IMG/VR virus record: IMGVR_UViG_3300007960_008302
Location: 1-24,626 of that record
Source of the DNA: a virus
Direction: 5' to 3' (one strand)
DNA length: 24,626 nt
Under the pieces are notes generated by a model. It searched no databases, had not been told where the DNA came from, and worked only from the letters and a program-made list of their open reading frames with translations. This document shows, one piece after another, positions 9,773 to 18,149 of the stretch. The position numbers were made by a program, and so were the translations under genes. How positions within the stretch are numbered: position 1 is the first letter of the stretch; each line of letters begins with the position of its first letter.

Positions 9773-10713
9773 TTAGCACCTCCAGGCTTTTTATTGCGAT
9801 CCACAAAGTCTGGGCCAAACCCAAAAAGCCCTGCCATGAACGTCAAGACGCGCATTTCAGCGCCAAACTCCTCCTCGGTGGCTCCAAGCCTGTTCAGCGA
9901 CATTGCAGCAGCCGCCTTGGCTTCGCCCAGAAACTCAAGCGCTTTGCGGTATGATTGCATAATCTCCGCATCGGTCTTGTCTTTCTTCGCGATATAGGCC
10001 GCGTATTCGCCAAGTGCCCGCACGCCGGCTTCGTCGCTTGAAAGCGACCCTGGGAGGATCTTGTCCGCGCCCCTTGCAAGCCAGTCGAACTTCTTGCCAA
10101 TTCCGCCCAGAATGCCTTCTTTGTACTGACGGCGATACTTGTCGCTGAAGCGCTGCTCTTTAATGTCCCCGACACTCATCCCCTTAATGTTGGCACCGCC
10201 CAGCATGTCCATCCCGCTCAGGTCTTCCTGCGAGAGCTCTCCTGCAATATTGGACGCAAGCTCAATATTTGGGTCTACGGTAACTTCAGGCAGCCCGTCA
10301 GCCCCCTTCTTCGAGAGCGAGGTGGCCATATTGGATACAAATCCAGACACGCCGCTTGCAATAGACAGCCCCCTTGCGGCCTGTGCGAGCCAATGGTTCC
10401 TGTCCGCGTCCTCGGCATTCTGGATCTCATTCGTGGTTGAGCGCTTGTTAGCGGCCTCGTCCTTGGAGGACTGTAGGCCGACGTCCATGGCCCCAAGCGC
10501 CCGATTGGCGCTGCTTTGGATCATGCGCGCCTCAAGGTTGGCCAGCCGCGTCTTGCTGGAGAGCTGGTCCCGAAGCATCTGCTGAGCCGCGACCGGCATG
10601 GTGGCGGACGTCAGCGAGTTCTGGTTGAAGGCGTCCCTCGCCTGAAGCTCAAGAGCTTTTAGGCGAGTAGCCAACCCGCCCTTCTTGCTCGGCGTAATCT
10701 GTCCTCTAGGCAT
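9769..10713 (-). CDS. Internal virion protein candidate, 314 aa
   Basis: I do not recognise a family. The N-terminal 105 residues are a polar Ala/Gln/Ser-rich helical region. They are followed by the WLxxAxxGLSIASG motif at residues 108-121, which is shared with the next gene, and a Gly/Ser hydrophobic stretch to about 135. The C-terminal half is mixed, with a further helical part near 225-290 and a basic, Gly-rich end. The ATG at 10713 overlaps the 80-aa gene by eight bases and has GAGG about seven bases upstream. The protein follows the nozzle gene and precedes other internal-type genes, so it is probably a virion protein ejected with the DNA or lining the neck. Confidence that it is a real gene is high; its exact role is unknown. 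Confidence 0.72.
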   Translation of the reverse strand: MPRGQITPSKKGGLATRLKALELQARDAFNQNSLTSATMPVAAQQMLRDQLSSKTRLANLEARMIQSSANRALGAMDVGLQSSKDEAANKRSTTNEIQNAEDADRNHWLAQAARGLSIASGVSGFVSNMATSLSKKGADGLPEVTVDPNIELASNIAGELSQEDLSGMDMLGGANIKGMSVGDIKEQRFSDKYRRQYKEGILGGIGKKFDWLARGADKILPGSLSSDEAGVRALGEYAAYIAKKDKTDAEIMQSYRKALEFLGEAKAAAAMSLNRLGATEEEFGAEMRVLTFMAGLFGFGPDFVDRNKKPGGAK

Positions 10714-10948
10714 TTTCCAACCTCACCTTGAACCACCGACCGCGCACCTTGAAATACGCAAAGGTTCCAAGCCCGTCGGAGGTAAACCGTATGTCCCCGT
10801 CTCGCCCGTCGCCATCGCTCGGGGCCGCGCCTGTGCGGGGGCGCTCTGGCGCCAGTGTTCTGTTGCGCTCGACCTCAGCCTTGAGCTCCTCTATTTCAGA
10901 GCCTTCGGCTTGTAGCTCAGCCCAACGCTTTCCACGAATCCTTTCCAT
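10706..10948 (-). CDS. Small virion-associated protein of unknown function, 80 aa
   Basis: The N-terminal 30 residues are a charged helix (EIEELKAEVERN). Then comes a polar Pro/Gly linker and a C-terminal beta-like segment ending in FAYFKVRGRWFKVRLENA. The proposed ATG at 10948 lies inside the 3' end of the nozzle gene, giving a 58-base overlap, with AGGCGGA about five bases upstream. No good start lies after the nozzle stop that would keep the helix, so the overlapping start is preferred. The frame ends eight bases into the next gene. Small proteins with a short coiled coil and a compact beta tail often decorate phage tails or head-tail joints. That is inference, and no function is claimed. 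Confidence 0.6.
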   Translation of the reverse strand: MERIRGKRWAELQAEGSEIEELKAEVERNRTLAPERPRTGAAPSDGDGRDGDIRFTSDGLGTFAYFKVRGRWFKVRLENA

Positions 10949-13509
10949 GCCGTTCCGCCTACAACTGTATCGTCACTCTCAAAATAGATCCCAAGTGACG
11001 GAGAGTACTCCCTCATGTTGATTCTTGACCTAATCATCTCTGGCCCATCTCCAACCGCCGTATTTGTAGGCTCGTCAGAGTCGCCGATGTAGACCGAAAG
11101 CTCGCCAGAAGTCCCCGCGTCTCCAGTCAGGTCGACGTAGAGCCTCTTGATCTTCTTGACGATCTCCGGGGCCTTCATCTCCATGGGGCCAGTCTCAAGC
11201 CCCCAGGTAAAGTCCAAGCGAGGGCTCGACTCGTCTTCCATAAGAATGTGGAATCCCAAGTCGCTTCTTGCGACCATGTAGTTGTTTGTTCCATACTGAA
11301 TGGACCCATACAGCAGCGCCCCCGTAAGGCCAGTCTCCTCGTAAACGTGCGTGTGCCACGCCATCGAGCCAAGGTCTAGCACGATAGCATCCGGGTCTCC
11401 ATCCACCGCTGCCTTTGCGGCGATGAATAACTGCTCCCTGCGCGAATTCCAAAAGAACTTGACGCTGCCAGAGGCCATCATCTGCGAGTAGGTGTCCCTG
11501 ATATGGACTCCGACCTCCGGTATTGCGGTGATCGTGTGGATGCGGTTGCCATCAAAAAAGTAGATCTCGCTGGCGTCGCCGAAGACAACACCGTACTGCG
11601 TCTCTGCACAGGTGTCGCGGCTAAGGCAGCCGATGCCTGGGTATGCTCCGATGTCTCGCCACGTAACGTCTGTTCCGCCGGAGATATCCATAATCGATGC
11701 GTGCGACTCGTGGAGGATCAGCAGCCTGCCCTTAAACGCGGCAATAGCAGTACCCGCTCCGCCGGAAACCCCAGAGAACTCGATGTAGTTGTTGCGGCTG
11801 AACATGCTCAGGCTGCCATACTCGCTATAGTTGAGCTGCGACCTGGTCCTGTTGCCGTCGATTGTGACATCCAGCGCAAACATTCTGCCGCCATGAATGG
11901 ACATGATCATGGCAGACATCTCCTGGCCGTCCTCGGAGGAGGCGCCGTTGACCGACCGGAAGGTCGTGATGCGCCCCATGTCGCCCCTGTCTATAGAGCC
12001 AACTTTTGGGAAGTAGCTTGCGTCTGGTTGATCCGATGCAACGGCAGTGCTCCATCCGCTGTTGACTGAATACACCTGCGAGTAGGCGGCGGTGCAACTC
12101 ATCACGTTTACAAGCCCGGTGTTCCACCTGGCGGCATAGGTCGCTCCGTTATAGAGGCCGACCGTCACAGGCCCTGCGTCATAGGAGTTTCTGAGCGCAT
12201 AGGTCGCCTCTGGAGTCCATGTCTGATCGTAAACGTGCGCCTCCCCGTAGCCGGATTCGGCCGAAGACACAAGCATCGCCCCATTGCCATATGTCCGCAC
12301 GGAGTACGAGTACCCGTTGGGTTCGGTGTAAGACGACATGATCTGCCACAGGGCGCCTGGTCCAGTGGCAGCGGTCTTCGGTATGTACACATACGCCTCG
12401 TTGCCGGACGAATACAGGTCATCGCTTTGCTTGAGCCATCCATAGGTGATTGAGTAGACTCCGCGATCAGCACCCTCGTCCCTTGCGGACCTGTTCGTCA
12501 CCGTGTTACGAGCCGTAGTATCCAGGGCAACGGTCTCTCCTACAACCGGCGGATTATACGAGTACCTTGTGTCGGCAAATAGCTGCGGCGACACAGACTC
12601 ATAATCCAGCTGAGAATCGGACGACAAGATCACCGACTCCATCAGCCGCATCTCGTCGTCAACGGCCACGTCGTCAATCGTGATTACCTTGCGATAAATG
12701 TCAATTGACGCCACCGATCTGTCGAGCCATGCAGGAACTGCAAGCGTGTAAACCAGCGAAGAGGCGCCGGCAAGCGACGCTCCGACAACAATTGAATTTG
12801 ACGCCTGGCTTCTCGTCCCATCGATTCGCTTGAGCTGCACCATGTATTCAACAACGCACGTTCCCTCGTAGAGGCCTGCTTCGTCATACAGCTCATTGAA
12901 TGCAAGGCCGACGGTAAACCCGTCCTGGCCGTCGAATTGGATTGGATATCCAGCCATATCGTTCGCGTCCGACAACTCAATGAGCGTCGGGATGTCCGAC
13001 CCAATGGCCGTGATGTTCCAGCCATCCTCGAAGTCAACCTTGGCTGCATTTGGGTGGTTTTCGGCAACATTCGGAGGAATAAACATCGACGTCCCGCCTC
13101 CGCCCCACAGGAGAAATACGCCAGCCGGGTCGCCGCCGGAGTGAGCCACCAAGTAGAAGACCTTCTCCCTTGCGATTAGGTAGCTTGTGCTGTCGACGTT
13201 GGAGTCCAGGTAGATTGTGTCAATTGTCTCCGCAAGGCCAAGCGGCGAGAACTCGATCCTGTTGTCAAACAGCATCGCAATAATGCCACTTGCGTATGTG
13301 TCTCCTGGGTCTGTTGGGATGTAGGCGAACGATATCGGCGCATCCAGCCCCTGGTTCGGGACGTCGTAAACCATATCCAGCCGAGCCCTTGGCCCGAGCC
13401 TGCCTGGGGTGTCAAGCTCGACGTTCAGCAAGAGCCTTACAAACCCACCGCCTACGTCGCCGTCAGTCTGCCCCTTTGACCAGTCGATTTGGTGAAGCTG
13501 CTTTTGCAT
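10891..13509 (-). CDS. Tail nozzle / tubular protein B-like, 872 aa
   Basis: This is a large beta-rich protein. Its C-terminal third reads like the propeller and platform domains of podovirus nozzle proteins (T7 gp12, P22 gp10): KGRLLILHESHASIMDISGG, then FFWNSRREQLFIAAKA, then TWGLETGPMEMKAPEIVKK leading into KIKRLYVDLTG. The N-terminus (MQKQLHQIDWSKG) lacks a signal peptide. The length is slightly above T7 gp12 (about 794 aa). ATG at 13509 shares one base with the previous TGA (TGATG). No strong ribosome binding site is visible, so coupled translation is likely. It follows three adaptor-like genes, the place expected for the protein that closes the tail tube. Nozzle function is inferred from size, composition, C-terminal pattern and order, not from a search. 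Confidence 0.75.
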   Translation of the reverse strand: MQKQLHQIDWSKGQTDGDVGGGFVRLLLNVELDTPGRLGPRARLDMVYDVPNQGLDAPISFAYIPTDPGDTYASGIIAMLFDNRIEFSPLGLAETIDTIYLDSNVDSTSYLIAREKVFYLVAHSGGDPAGVFLLWGGGGTSMFIPPNVAENHPNAAKVDFEDGWNITAIGSDIPTLIELSDANDMAGYPIQFDGQDGFTVGLAFNELYDEAGLYEGTCVVEYMVQLKRIDGTRSQASNSIVVGASLAGASSLVYTLAVPAWLDRSVASIDIYRKVITIDDVAVDDEMRLMESVILSSDSQLDYESVSPQLFADTRYSYNPPVVGETVALDTTARNTVTNRSARDEGADRGVYSITYGWLKQSDDLYSSGNEAYVYIPKTAATGPGALWQIMSSYTEPNGYSYSVRTYGNGAMLVSSAESGYGEAHVYDQTWTPEATYALRNSYDAGPVTVGLYNGATYAARWNTGLVNVMSCTAAYSQVYSVNSGWSTAVASDQPDASYFPKVGSIDRGDMGRITTFRSVNGASSEDGQEMSAMIMSIHGGRMFALDVTIDGNRTRSQLNYSEYGSLSMFSRNNYIEFSGVSGGAGTAIAAFKGRLLILHESHASIMDISGGTDVTWRDIGAYPGIGCLSRDTCAETQYGVVFGDASEIYFFDGNRIHTITAIPEVGVHIRDTYSQMMASGSVKFFWNSRREQLFIAAKAAVDGDPDAIVLDLGSMAWHTHVYEETGLTGALLYGSIQYGTNNYMVARSDLGFHILMEDESSPRLDFTWGLETGPMEMKAPEIVKKIKRLYVDLTGDAGTSGELSVYIGDSDEPTNTAVGDGPEMIRSRINMREYSPSLGIYFESDDTVVGGTAWKGFVESVGLSYKPKALK

Positions 13510-14123
13510 CAAAAATCATGACCCATTGCATAGCCCAAGCTCGAGGTGCTCTCAGGCTCCCAGAATCGCTTCAGGTCGCGTTCTCGCCGCTCCCCTGCAG
13601 ACAGGTAGTACTGAGCCCTGTCGAACGCTCCAGCGGCCTCACAGGCCCTCTGGAGGGCTCTCAGGTAGACTAGCGACATCAGGTCCTTGTCGAGGATGCC
13701 GTCGATGCTGTCGATGTCGACCCCGTCGAAGTCGCCAATATCAAGATCCGACCAGTCTGGAGGAAGCAGGTCGCCGCTGACCTTTGCCGACGATGGCACC
13801 GGGTAGACATACAGCCCTTCGCTGTAAACGGTCCAGAACACGCCAGACAGTGCCCCGAACTCGCGAACTCTATCCATGTCCGCCGGCATCAGCATCTTGG
13901 CTACGCGCCCCTGGACCACGACCATCGAGACCCGCATGTTGCCTGGGTCCAAATAGTCGTTGTCATCAGGAGTGACTTCCGCGACTCGCGTGCTTGGGAA
14001 CTGAAGGGCCACGAGCCTCGATTCCTCTGTGATGGACCGCATAAGGAATTCACGACTGATCTTGTCGCCGGAAGGGTCTCCTGCCGCCGACAAGATCTGC
14101 GAAACGAAGGCTCCTACTTTCAT
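13509..14123 (-). CDS. Head-tail adaptor-like protein C, 204 aa
   Basis: An N-terminal helical part (residues 1-40) is followed by a beta portion containing EGLYVYPVPSSAKVSG. A C-terminal helical pair rich in Ala and Arg then ends in RDLKRFWEPES. This helix, beta insert, helix plan with a Y-x-x-P-x-P segment is typical of P22 gp4 / T7 gp11 type adaptors. The chosen start is ATG at 14123, giving MKVGAFVSQI; it overlaps the previous stop as ATGA and has a GGAGAGGAC context. The in-frame extension upstream reads as Arg/His-rich shadow sequence and is rejected. The protein is the last of three consecutive genes with the same plan and lies directly before the nozzle. Adaptor or ring function is inferred. 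Confidence 0.68.
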   Translation of the reverse strand: MKVGAFVSQILSAAGDPSGDKISREFLMRSITEESRLVALQFPSTRVAEVTPDDNDYLDPGNMRVSMVVVQGRVAKMLMPADMDRVREFGALSGVFWTVYSEGLYVYPVPSSAKVSGDLLPPDWSDLDIGDFDGVDIDSIDGILDKDLMSLVYLRALQRACEAAGAFDRAQYYLSAGERRERDLKRFWEPESTSSLGYAMGHDF

Positions 14124-15151
14124 GTCCTCTCCGTGCGCGCAATGCCAAGCTTCTGCATGTAGGCGTCGACGCGCTTCGTGTACAGCTCGTGCTTGTCGCC
14201 CACCCCGAGCCGAAGCCATGCCGAGGCAAGCGCCATGTCCAGCATGATGCGATGCCATCTATCGGCAATCGTCGGACTAAGGATGTCGCTCTGCACTGCC
14301 GGAGTGTCTCCAGACGACGGCGGCTGAATGGTGATCAGCAGCGAGGCGGGAAGCTCTTCTGGGATGTCATAGCCTGCTTCAAGCGTTACAACTGCGGCCA
14401 CGCCATACTCGCCACTAACTGCCTTGTCCTCGACCGACGCAACCGGAGCGATCATTCCGTCGTTTCTAACGTAGCTCATGCCGCTGACGGCTGACGTAAC
14501 GATTGCGATACCGCCGTCATACAGACCATTGAAGAAGCTTAGCCCAACGTCGGAGCTTCTCTGAAAGTCTGAGCCCCCTGCGGTGCCGACAATGGCGACC
14601 TGGGTTGGCAGAAGGTTGTTGTTGGGGACGCTGGTGGTTGCCCAGCCGAAGAAGCTGTAGTTCGTGCCGCCTGCCGTGGTGATGTAGCTTGCCGGCCTCT
14701 TCTTCTGCATGATGCGAAGCGACGGGAGGTCTCCCCAGGTCTCGCTCGGCACCGCGTTGAGCAGAATGGTGTCGCCAATCTGCGTCCACATAAGGTCGCT
14801 GTATCTCTTCTGAGTTGCCATGAAGACCTGGGGATCGGCCCATCTCATGCTCCTGTAGATGGGGGCAGTCCGCTCTTCAGCGTCATAGTCTTCAGTCTCG
14901 ATTTCCACAGAAAACACCTGAACGCCATCAACGATATAGGCGGCCGCAGCTCCATAAAGCTTTTCATCATTCCCGTAGCGCTCGGGGTGTACAGCCTCTA
15001 CGCACTCGGGAATCATCTTGGCTGGCAGCTGGGCGATCAGGCTTAGCTGGGCGTCATCAATGAACTGGCCAAAGTCGTACTGATCGAACTGCTCCTTGGC
15101 GTCGCCGATCAGCTCGCTAAAGAAGTCTGTTTTGAGCTGGCCCCACTTCAC
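14120..15151 (-). CDS. Head-tail adaptor-like protein B with large beta insert, 343 aa
   Basis: The start is GTG at 15151, which overlaps the previous stop as GTGA and has AGGGAGG seven bases upstream. The longer in-frame ATG extension is Arg-rich shadow sequence. The N-terminus is helical (KWGQLKTDFFSELIGDAKEQ, then FIDDAQLSLIAQLPAKMIPE). A beta segment GDTILLNAVPSETWGD follows, and the C-terminal helices read DRWHRIMLDMALASAWLRLG and YTKRVDAYMQKLG. Between them lies a Gly/Ser/Val-rich beta region of roughly 150 residues, not present in its two neighbours. The overall plan matches the neck adaptor family with an inserted domain that could project outward or contact the nozzle. Family and role are inferred from pattern and order. 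Confidence 0.68.
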   Translation of the reverse strand: MKWGQLKTDFFSELIGDAKEQFDQYDFGQFIDDAQLSLIAQLPAKMIPECVEAVHPERYGNDEKLYGAAAAYIVDGVQVFSVEIETEDYDAEERTAPIYRSMRWADPQVFMATQKRYSDLMWTQIGDTILLNAVPSETWGDLPSLRIMQKKRPASYITTAGGTNYSFFGWATTSVPNNNLLPTQVAIVGTAGGSDFQRSSDVGLSFFNGLYDGGIAIVTSAVSGMSYVRNDGMIAPVASVEDKAVSGEYGVAAVVTLEAGYDIPEELPASLLITIQPPSSGDTPAVQSDILSPTIADRWHRIMLDMALASAWLRLGVGDKHELYTKRVDAYMQKLGIARTERT

Positions 15152-15732
15152 AGCGCGCCCTCCCTGTTGATCGGAGTGCCGCCAGCGGCCAGCTGCACGT
15201 TCTGGAACCATGCCTGCAAGAGCCCATTGGACTGCTCAAGCTCTTCATCCTGCACCTTGCCCATAATCACGGCATAGTCCACGCACAGGCCTGCAATGTT
15301 GTCCCCAATATTGGTTGCCGGCTCGTCGATGTAGTGAACCTCTACGGAGCGCGCCGAGTCGGACCACGGCCAGACATACACCCTGTTTCCCGCGCCAATC
15401 GCATAGGCGAAATTGACGCCAGAGAACCTGGCTGGCTGGTTGGACCCCATAGTCGCAATCTTCTGGTATGGAACTTTTCTGGCAGGCGTTCCGTCCACGC
15501 TCACCCCAAGAACCTTCAGGCAGTCTGTCGTTTCGATTCCAGACGGGGACAACATGCCGGTTGCGACAGTGGCCTCATACATCAGCTGCTCGTCAGGCAG
15601 CATGTTGACCAGCTTGGAGAACCCCTCGACAAGCCACTCCGTAACCTGCGAGGCGCTCGGAGTCGATGTTTCGTCAACAGTCAGGTCCAACAGCGAGGCG
15701 ACCCTGTCGACAAGGCTGGTGATTGTTGCCAT
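15148..15732 (-). CDS. Head-tail adaptor-like protein A, 194 aa
   Basis: Two N-terminal helices (ITSLVDRVASLLDL and VTEWLVEGFSKLVNMLPDEQ) precede a beta region with GNRVYVWPWSDSARSVEVHY followed by IDEPATN. A helical C-terminus contains YAVIMGKVQDEELEQSNGLL. This is the arrangement of podovirus adaptors that sit on the portal ring (P22 gp4, T7 gp11 and relatives). The ATG at 15732 has a modest CAGG signal five bases before it. It is the first gene after the capsid gene and the hairpin, so its expression relative to capsid may be set by that hairpin. The protein probably forms the first ring below the portal. The assignment rests on visible pattern and synteny. Confidence 0.72.
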   Translation of the reverse strand: MATITSLVDRVASLLDLTVDETSTPSASQVTEWLVEGFSKLVNMLPDEQLMYEATVATGMLSPSGIETTDCLKVLGVSVDGTPARKVPYQKIATMGSNQPARFSGVNFAYAIGAGNRVYVWPWSDSARSVEVHYIDEPATNIGDNIAGLCVDYAVIMGKVQDEELEQSNGLLQAWFQNVQLAAGGTPINREGAL

Positions 15733-15745
15733 TTGAACCTGCTTT

Positions 15746-15775
15746 GAGGGAGGGGAGCCGCTGCCCCCCTCCCTC
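15746..15775 (-). terminator. Strong hairpin after the capsid gene, leaky terminator or processing site
   Basis: Positions 15746-15755 and 15766-15775 form a perfect 10-bp GC-rich stem, GAGGGAGGGG against CCCCTCCCTC. In the minus-strand transcript the stem can grow by a G-U and two G-C pairs inside, leaving the four-base loop AGCG. It lies in the 54-base gap between the capsid stop (15787) and the next start (15732). There is no U tract after it on the minus strand (AAAGCAGG follows), so it is not a standard intrinsic terminator. T7 has its late terminator at the same place, after gene 10, and lets part of the transcripts through. A role in setting capsid-to-tail ratios, or in RNA processing or stability, is inferred. 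Confidence 0.6.
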
Positions 15776-15786
15776 TTGGTATGCCA

Positions 15787-17421
15787 CTAGGCCAATTTGA
15801 GAATGGCGTGGCAGGACTCGTGCTCGACCTTGAAGCCCAGCTCCGTCAGCAGATAGTCCTGCTGGCCGTCGATGGTCTGGTCGCCCACGTTGCTGTGGAG
15901 GGTCGTGTCGCGGCCAGCGAAGGGCTTCAGCTCGATCTTCTCCATGTCCAGCACAAAGGCGTAGTCCTCCCACTTGCCACGCAGCATCGGCAGCGGGACG
16001 AAGTGGAGGTCGCCATTGGGCGTGGTGATGGTCTTGATCGTGGTGCCCAGCTTGCCGCTCTGCTGGCTGTGCATGCCGAAGACGAACTGGCCACCGGCAT
16101 ACCCGGCAGCGCTGTCGTTCGTCGCAAGCGCCATCTCGGCCAGCTTCATGAGCCACTTCCGCGAGCAGAACACCATCTTGCTGCCCGACTCGTTGGAGAC
16201 GGAGTCATCAAAGATGGCGGCGGTCATGTAGTTGAGCGCCGACATGCTGCTGTTGGCCGCATCCAGAACGAACGGGTTGGTTCCGGCAGCGCCGGGCCAG
16301 AGATCCGCGTTCTTGGTCAGAATGAAGCCGGCGTCGTTGCGGTTCGACACACCGACGCCCAGGCCCTTGAAGCGGGTCAGCGGGTTCTCGAAGCCCTCGG
16401 ACGGGATTTCGCCCCAGTCCGCGCCCTCGATGCCGCCACCCTGGAAGATCATGGCCTGCTCGATGTCGTTCTTGTGCTCGATGGCCTTGCGCAGGCGCAG
16501 GTGGCCAAGCTCGGGGCCGCCGTAAAGGCCGGCGCCCTTGAGCGTGTTGCTAATGGTCCACTGGGTCTTGAAGATCTGCGTCACGTTAGCCAGCGTGCGG
16601 GACCGCTTGCGGCTCTCGTTCGGCAGGCCCGAGCCCTGAGCGAAGCCCTTGAGCTGCTCGTTGGGGGTGGACACATGGACATTGACCTCGACGGCACCAG
16701 CACCAGCAACGCCGGCAGCCGTGAAGATCGCGGCCAGGTTGGCGGCACTGAGCGTGTTGGAGGCGCCGCCAGCACCATCGTTCACCAGCGGGTAAACGTG
16801 GCGGAGGTAGGCGCTATCCGACAGCGTCGCCTCGGCGATACCGCCGATGTAGCTGGTGGCCGCATCGGAGTAGTCGACGAGAATGAGGCCGTTCTTCATC
16901 TCTTCGCCGTCGCCATTGGCGTTCTCCCAACGATAGTTGGTCGGGCCAGCGGCGAGACCCTGGGCCAGCGGCACGAAGCGGACGTCCGCAACGTTGCCGT
17001 AGCTGATCTCGGCGTAGATGATGGGCTTGGCGCTGTCGGTGCTGTGGTCGTAGTTGATGGCATCAGCCAGCGCGGCCGCCTCGAAGATCTGCCAGTCGCC
17101 GCCGTGCTTGCCCTGCAGGGAGTACACGTTGTTGCTGTCGCGGACGAGCAGCATCTTGGCGTCGCGATGGGTGAACAGCTCGTTCTCCATCCACGAGAAG
17201 CGGATCTGGCTGGTCGGGCTGCGCCGCATCATGCCCAGCAGCGACAGGAACGGCGTGGAGGCCGCGCCGTAGAAGCTGATCACGGGGCTGATGTCGATCT
17301 TGAACTGGTCGGGGTTCATGAAGGCCGTGCCGTAGCCGAGGAACTGGTCCTGGCTGTTGGCAGAGCCGACATTAAAGCCGGTGTTGGCGGCAAACGCCGC
17401 CGGGTCGATGTACTGGGACAT
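15787..17421 (-). CDS. Major capsid protein, 544 aa
   Basis: Position and size make this the main head protein: it directly follows a scaffold-type gene after the portal and precedes the adaptor genes. The N-terminus (MSQYIDPAAFAANTGFNVGS) is followed by a hydrophobic, mixed alpha/beta body with no signal peptide or membrane segment. Segments such as FLSLLGMMRRSPTSQIRFSW, and the long polar loop region near residues 210-300, fit an HK97-fold capsid protein with extra insertions. The length is well above T7 gp10A and P22 gp5, so an inserted domain is likely. ATG at 17421 has GAGGTG seven bases upstream. The gene is clearly GC-rich and is followed by the strong hairpin, both fitting high expression. 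I cannot name the closest relative. Confidence 0.8.
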   Translation of the reverse strand: MSQYIDPAAFAANTGFNVGSANSQDQFLGYGTAFMNPDQFKIDISPVISFYGAASTPFLSLLGMMRRSPTSQIRFSWMENELFTHRDAKMLLVRDSNNVYSLQGKHGGDWQIFEAAALADAINYDHSTDSAKPIIYAEISYGNVADVRFVPLAQGLAAGPTNYRWENANGDGEEMKNGLILVDYSDAATSYIGGIAEATLSDSAYLRHVYPLVNDGAGGASNTLSAANLAAIFTAAGVAGAGAVEVNVHVSTPNEQLKGFAQGSGLPNESRKRSRTLANVTQIFKTQWTISNTLKGAGLYGGPELGHLRLRKAIEHKNDIEQAMIFQGGGIEGADWGEIPSEGFENPLTRFKGLGVGVSNRNDAGFILTKNADLWPGAAGTNPFVLDAANSSMSALNYMTAAIFDDSVSNESGSKMVFCSRKWLMKLAEMALATNDSAAGYAGGQFVFGMHSQQSGKLGTTIKTITTPNGDLHFVPLPMLRGKWEDYAFVLDMEKIELKPFAGRDTTLHSNVGDQTIDGQQDYLLTELGFKVEHESCHAILKLA

Positions 17422-17447
17422 TACCTATCACCTCGCGGTGGTATGGA

Positions 17448-18149
17448 CTAGAATGGGTTGTTCGGATTAACAGCCCAGACTACGCCCTGCGGTGCTTTGA
17501 ACGTCTCCTGACGGGGCCTTTCGGTCTCGCCGGGGACAGCGGAAACAGGAGGCGGCGGAAGATCCTCCGCCTCACCCTTTGCGGGCTCGACTTCGCGCTC
17601 CTCGACTCGGTTGTAGACCTGCCAGAGATCCTCAATGGCAACACCTGACGGGTTGTTGATAAACCGCAGGAACTTGTCCATCGCATAGTCAGGAACTCCC
17701 TGGCTGGCCAAAACCTTGAGGAACGTATTGATCTCCTCCCGCTTGCGGTTGAGCGCTTCCGAATTGTCCTCTAGCACTGCTCCCTGCTCAGCAGGCGCCT
17801 GCTTGCTGGGCTTGGGTTGGGCCTCGGCCTTTTCCTGCGCGTCCACCTTGTCCCAATACTCGTCTGGGTCGTCCCACGAGCCGCTGTCAGTGGCTCCACG
17901 AGCGATCTCGCGCTCAAGGACGTCAACGAGGCTTGGGCTATCCTCAAGGGCCTTGATGATGCCGGAATACTGGGCCAGCTCTTCGTACTGCTCGCGAGCA
18001 GCCATAGCCTGCTGTCTCCAGTAGTCGGAACCGGGATTGCTCGCAGGATTGGCCTTCGGCTCGCTGCCGTTGGCCTCCTCAATGCGCAGCTCCCTAGTAG
18101 CCGGCTTGCCATCGATAGGCTCCATGGGGTTCATCTCAAACTCACTCAC
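17448..18149 (-). CDS. Scaffolding protein, 233 aa
   Basis: The protein is strongly acidic and rich in Glu, Pro, Ala and Gln, with low-complexity N- and C-terminal parts and central helices (REQYEELAQYSGIIKALEDS and KREEINTFLKVLASQGV). Such features are typical of podovirus scaffolds, which guide capsid assembly and then leave. It lies between the portal and capsid genes, the usual scaffold position. The start is GTG at 18149, chosen because AAGGAGG sits six bases before it, a near-perfect ribosome binding site; ATG five codons later is less favoured. It overlaps the portal gene by eight bases. A capsid-binding C-terminal tail (VVWAVNPNNPF) is possible but not shown. Confidence 0.8.
   Translation of the reverse strand: MSEFEMNPMEPIDGKPATRELRIEEANGSEPKANPASNPGSDYWRQQAMAAREQYEELAQYSGIIKALEDSPSLVDVLEREIARGATDSGSWDDPDEYWDKVDAQEKAEAQPKPSKQAPAEQGAVLEDNSEALNRKREEINTFLKVLASQGVPDYAMDKFLRFINNPSGVAIEDLWQVYNRVEEREVEPAKGEAEDLPPPPVSAVPGETERPRQETFKAPQGVVWAVNPNNPF

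Noticed and set aside
13509-14258. Longer in-frame starts for adaptor C, and likewise for adaptor B (to 15211), the candidate holin (to 22505) and the secreted protein (to 24066)
   Set aside because: The extensions read as Arg/His-rich shadow sequence of the upstream genes. Each shorter start has a ribosome binding site or stop-start overlap, and for the secreted protein it places a signal peptide at the N-terminus.
15781-17451. 556-codon plus-strand frame opposite the capsid gene
   Set aside because: It is the mirror-phase shadow of the GC-rich capsid gene, with His/Val/Arg-rich low-complexity translation and no ribosome binding site. The minus-strand gene has a good start and the right operon place.
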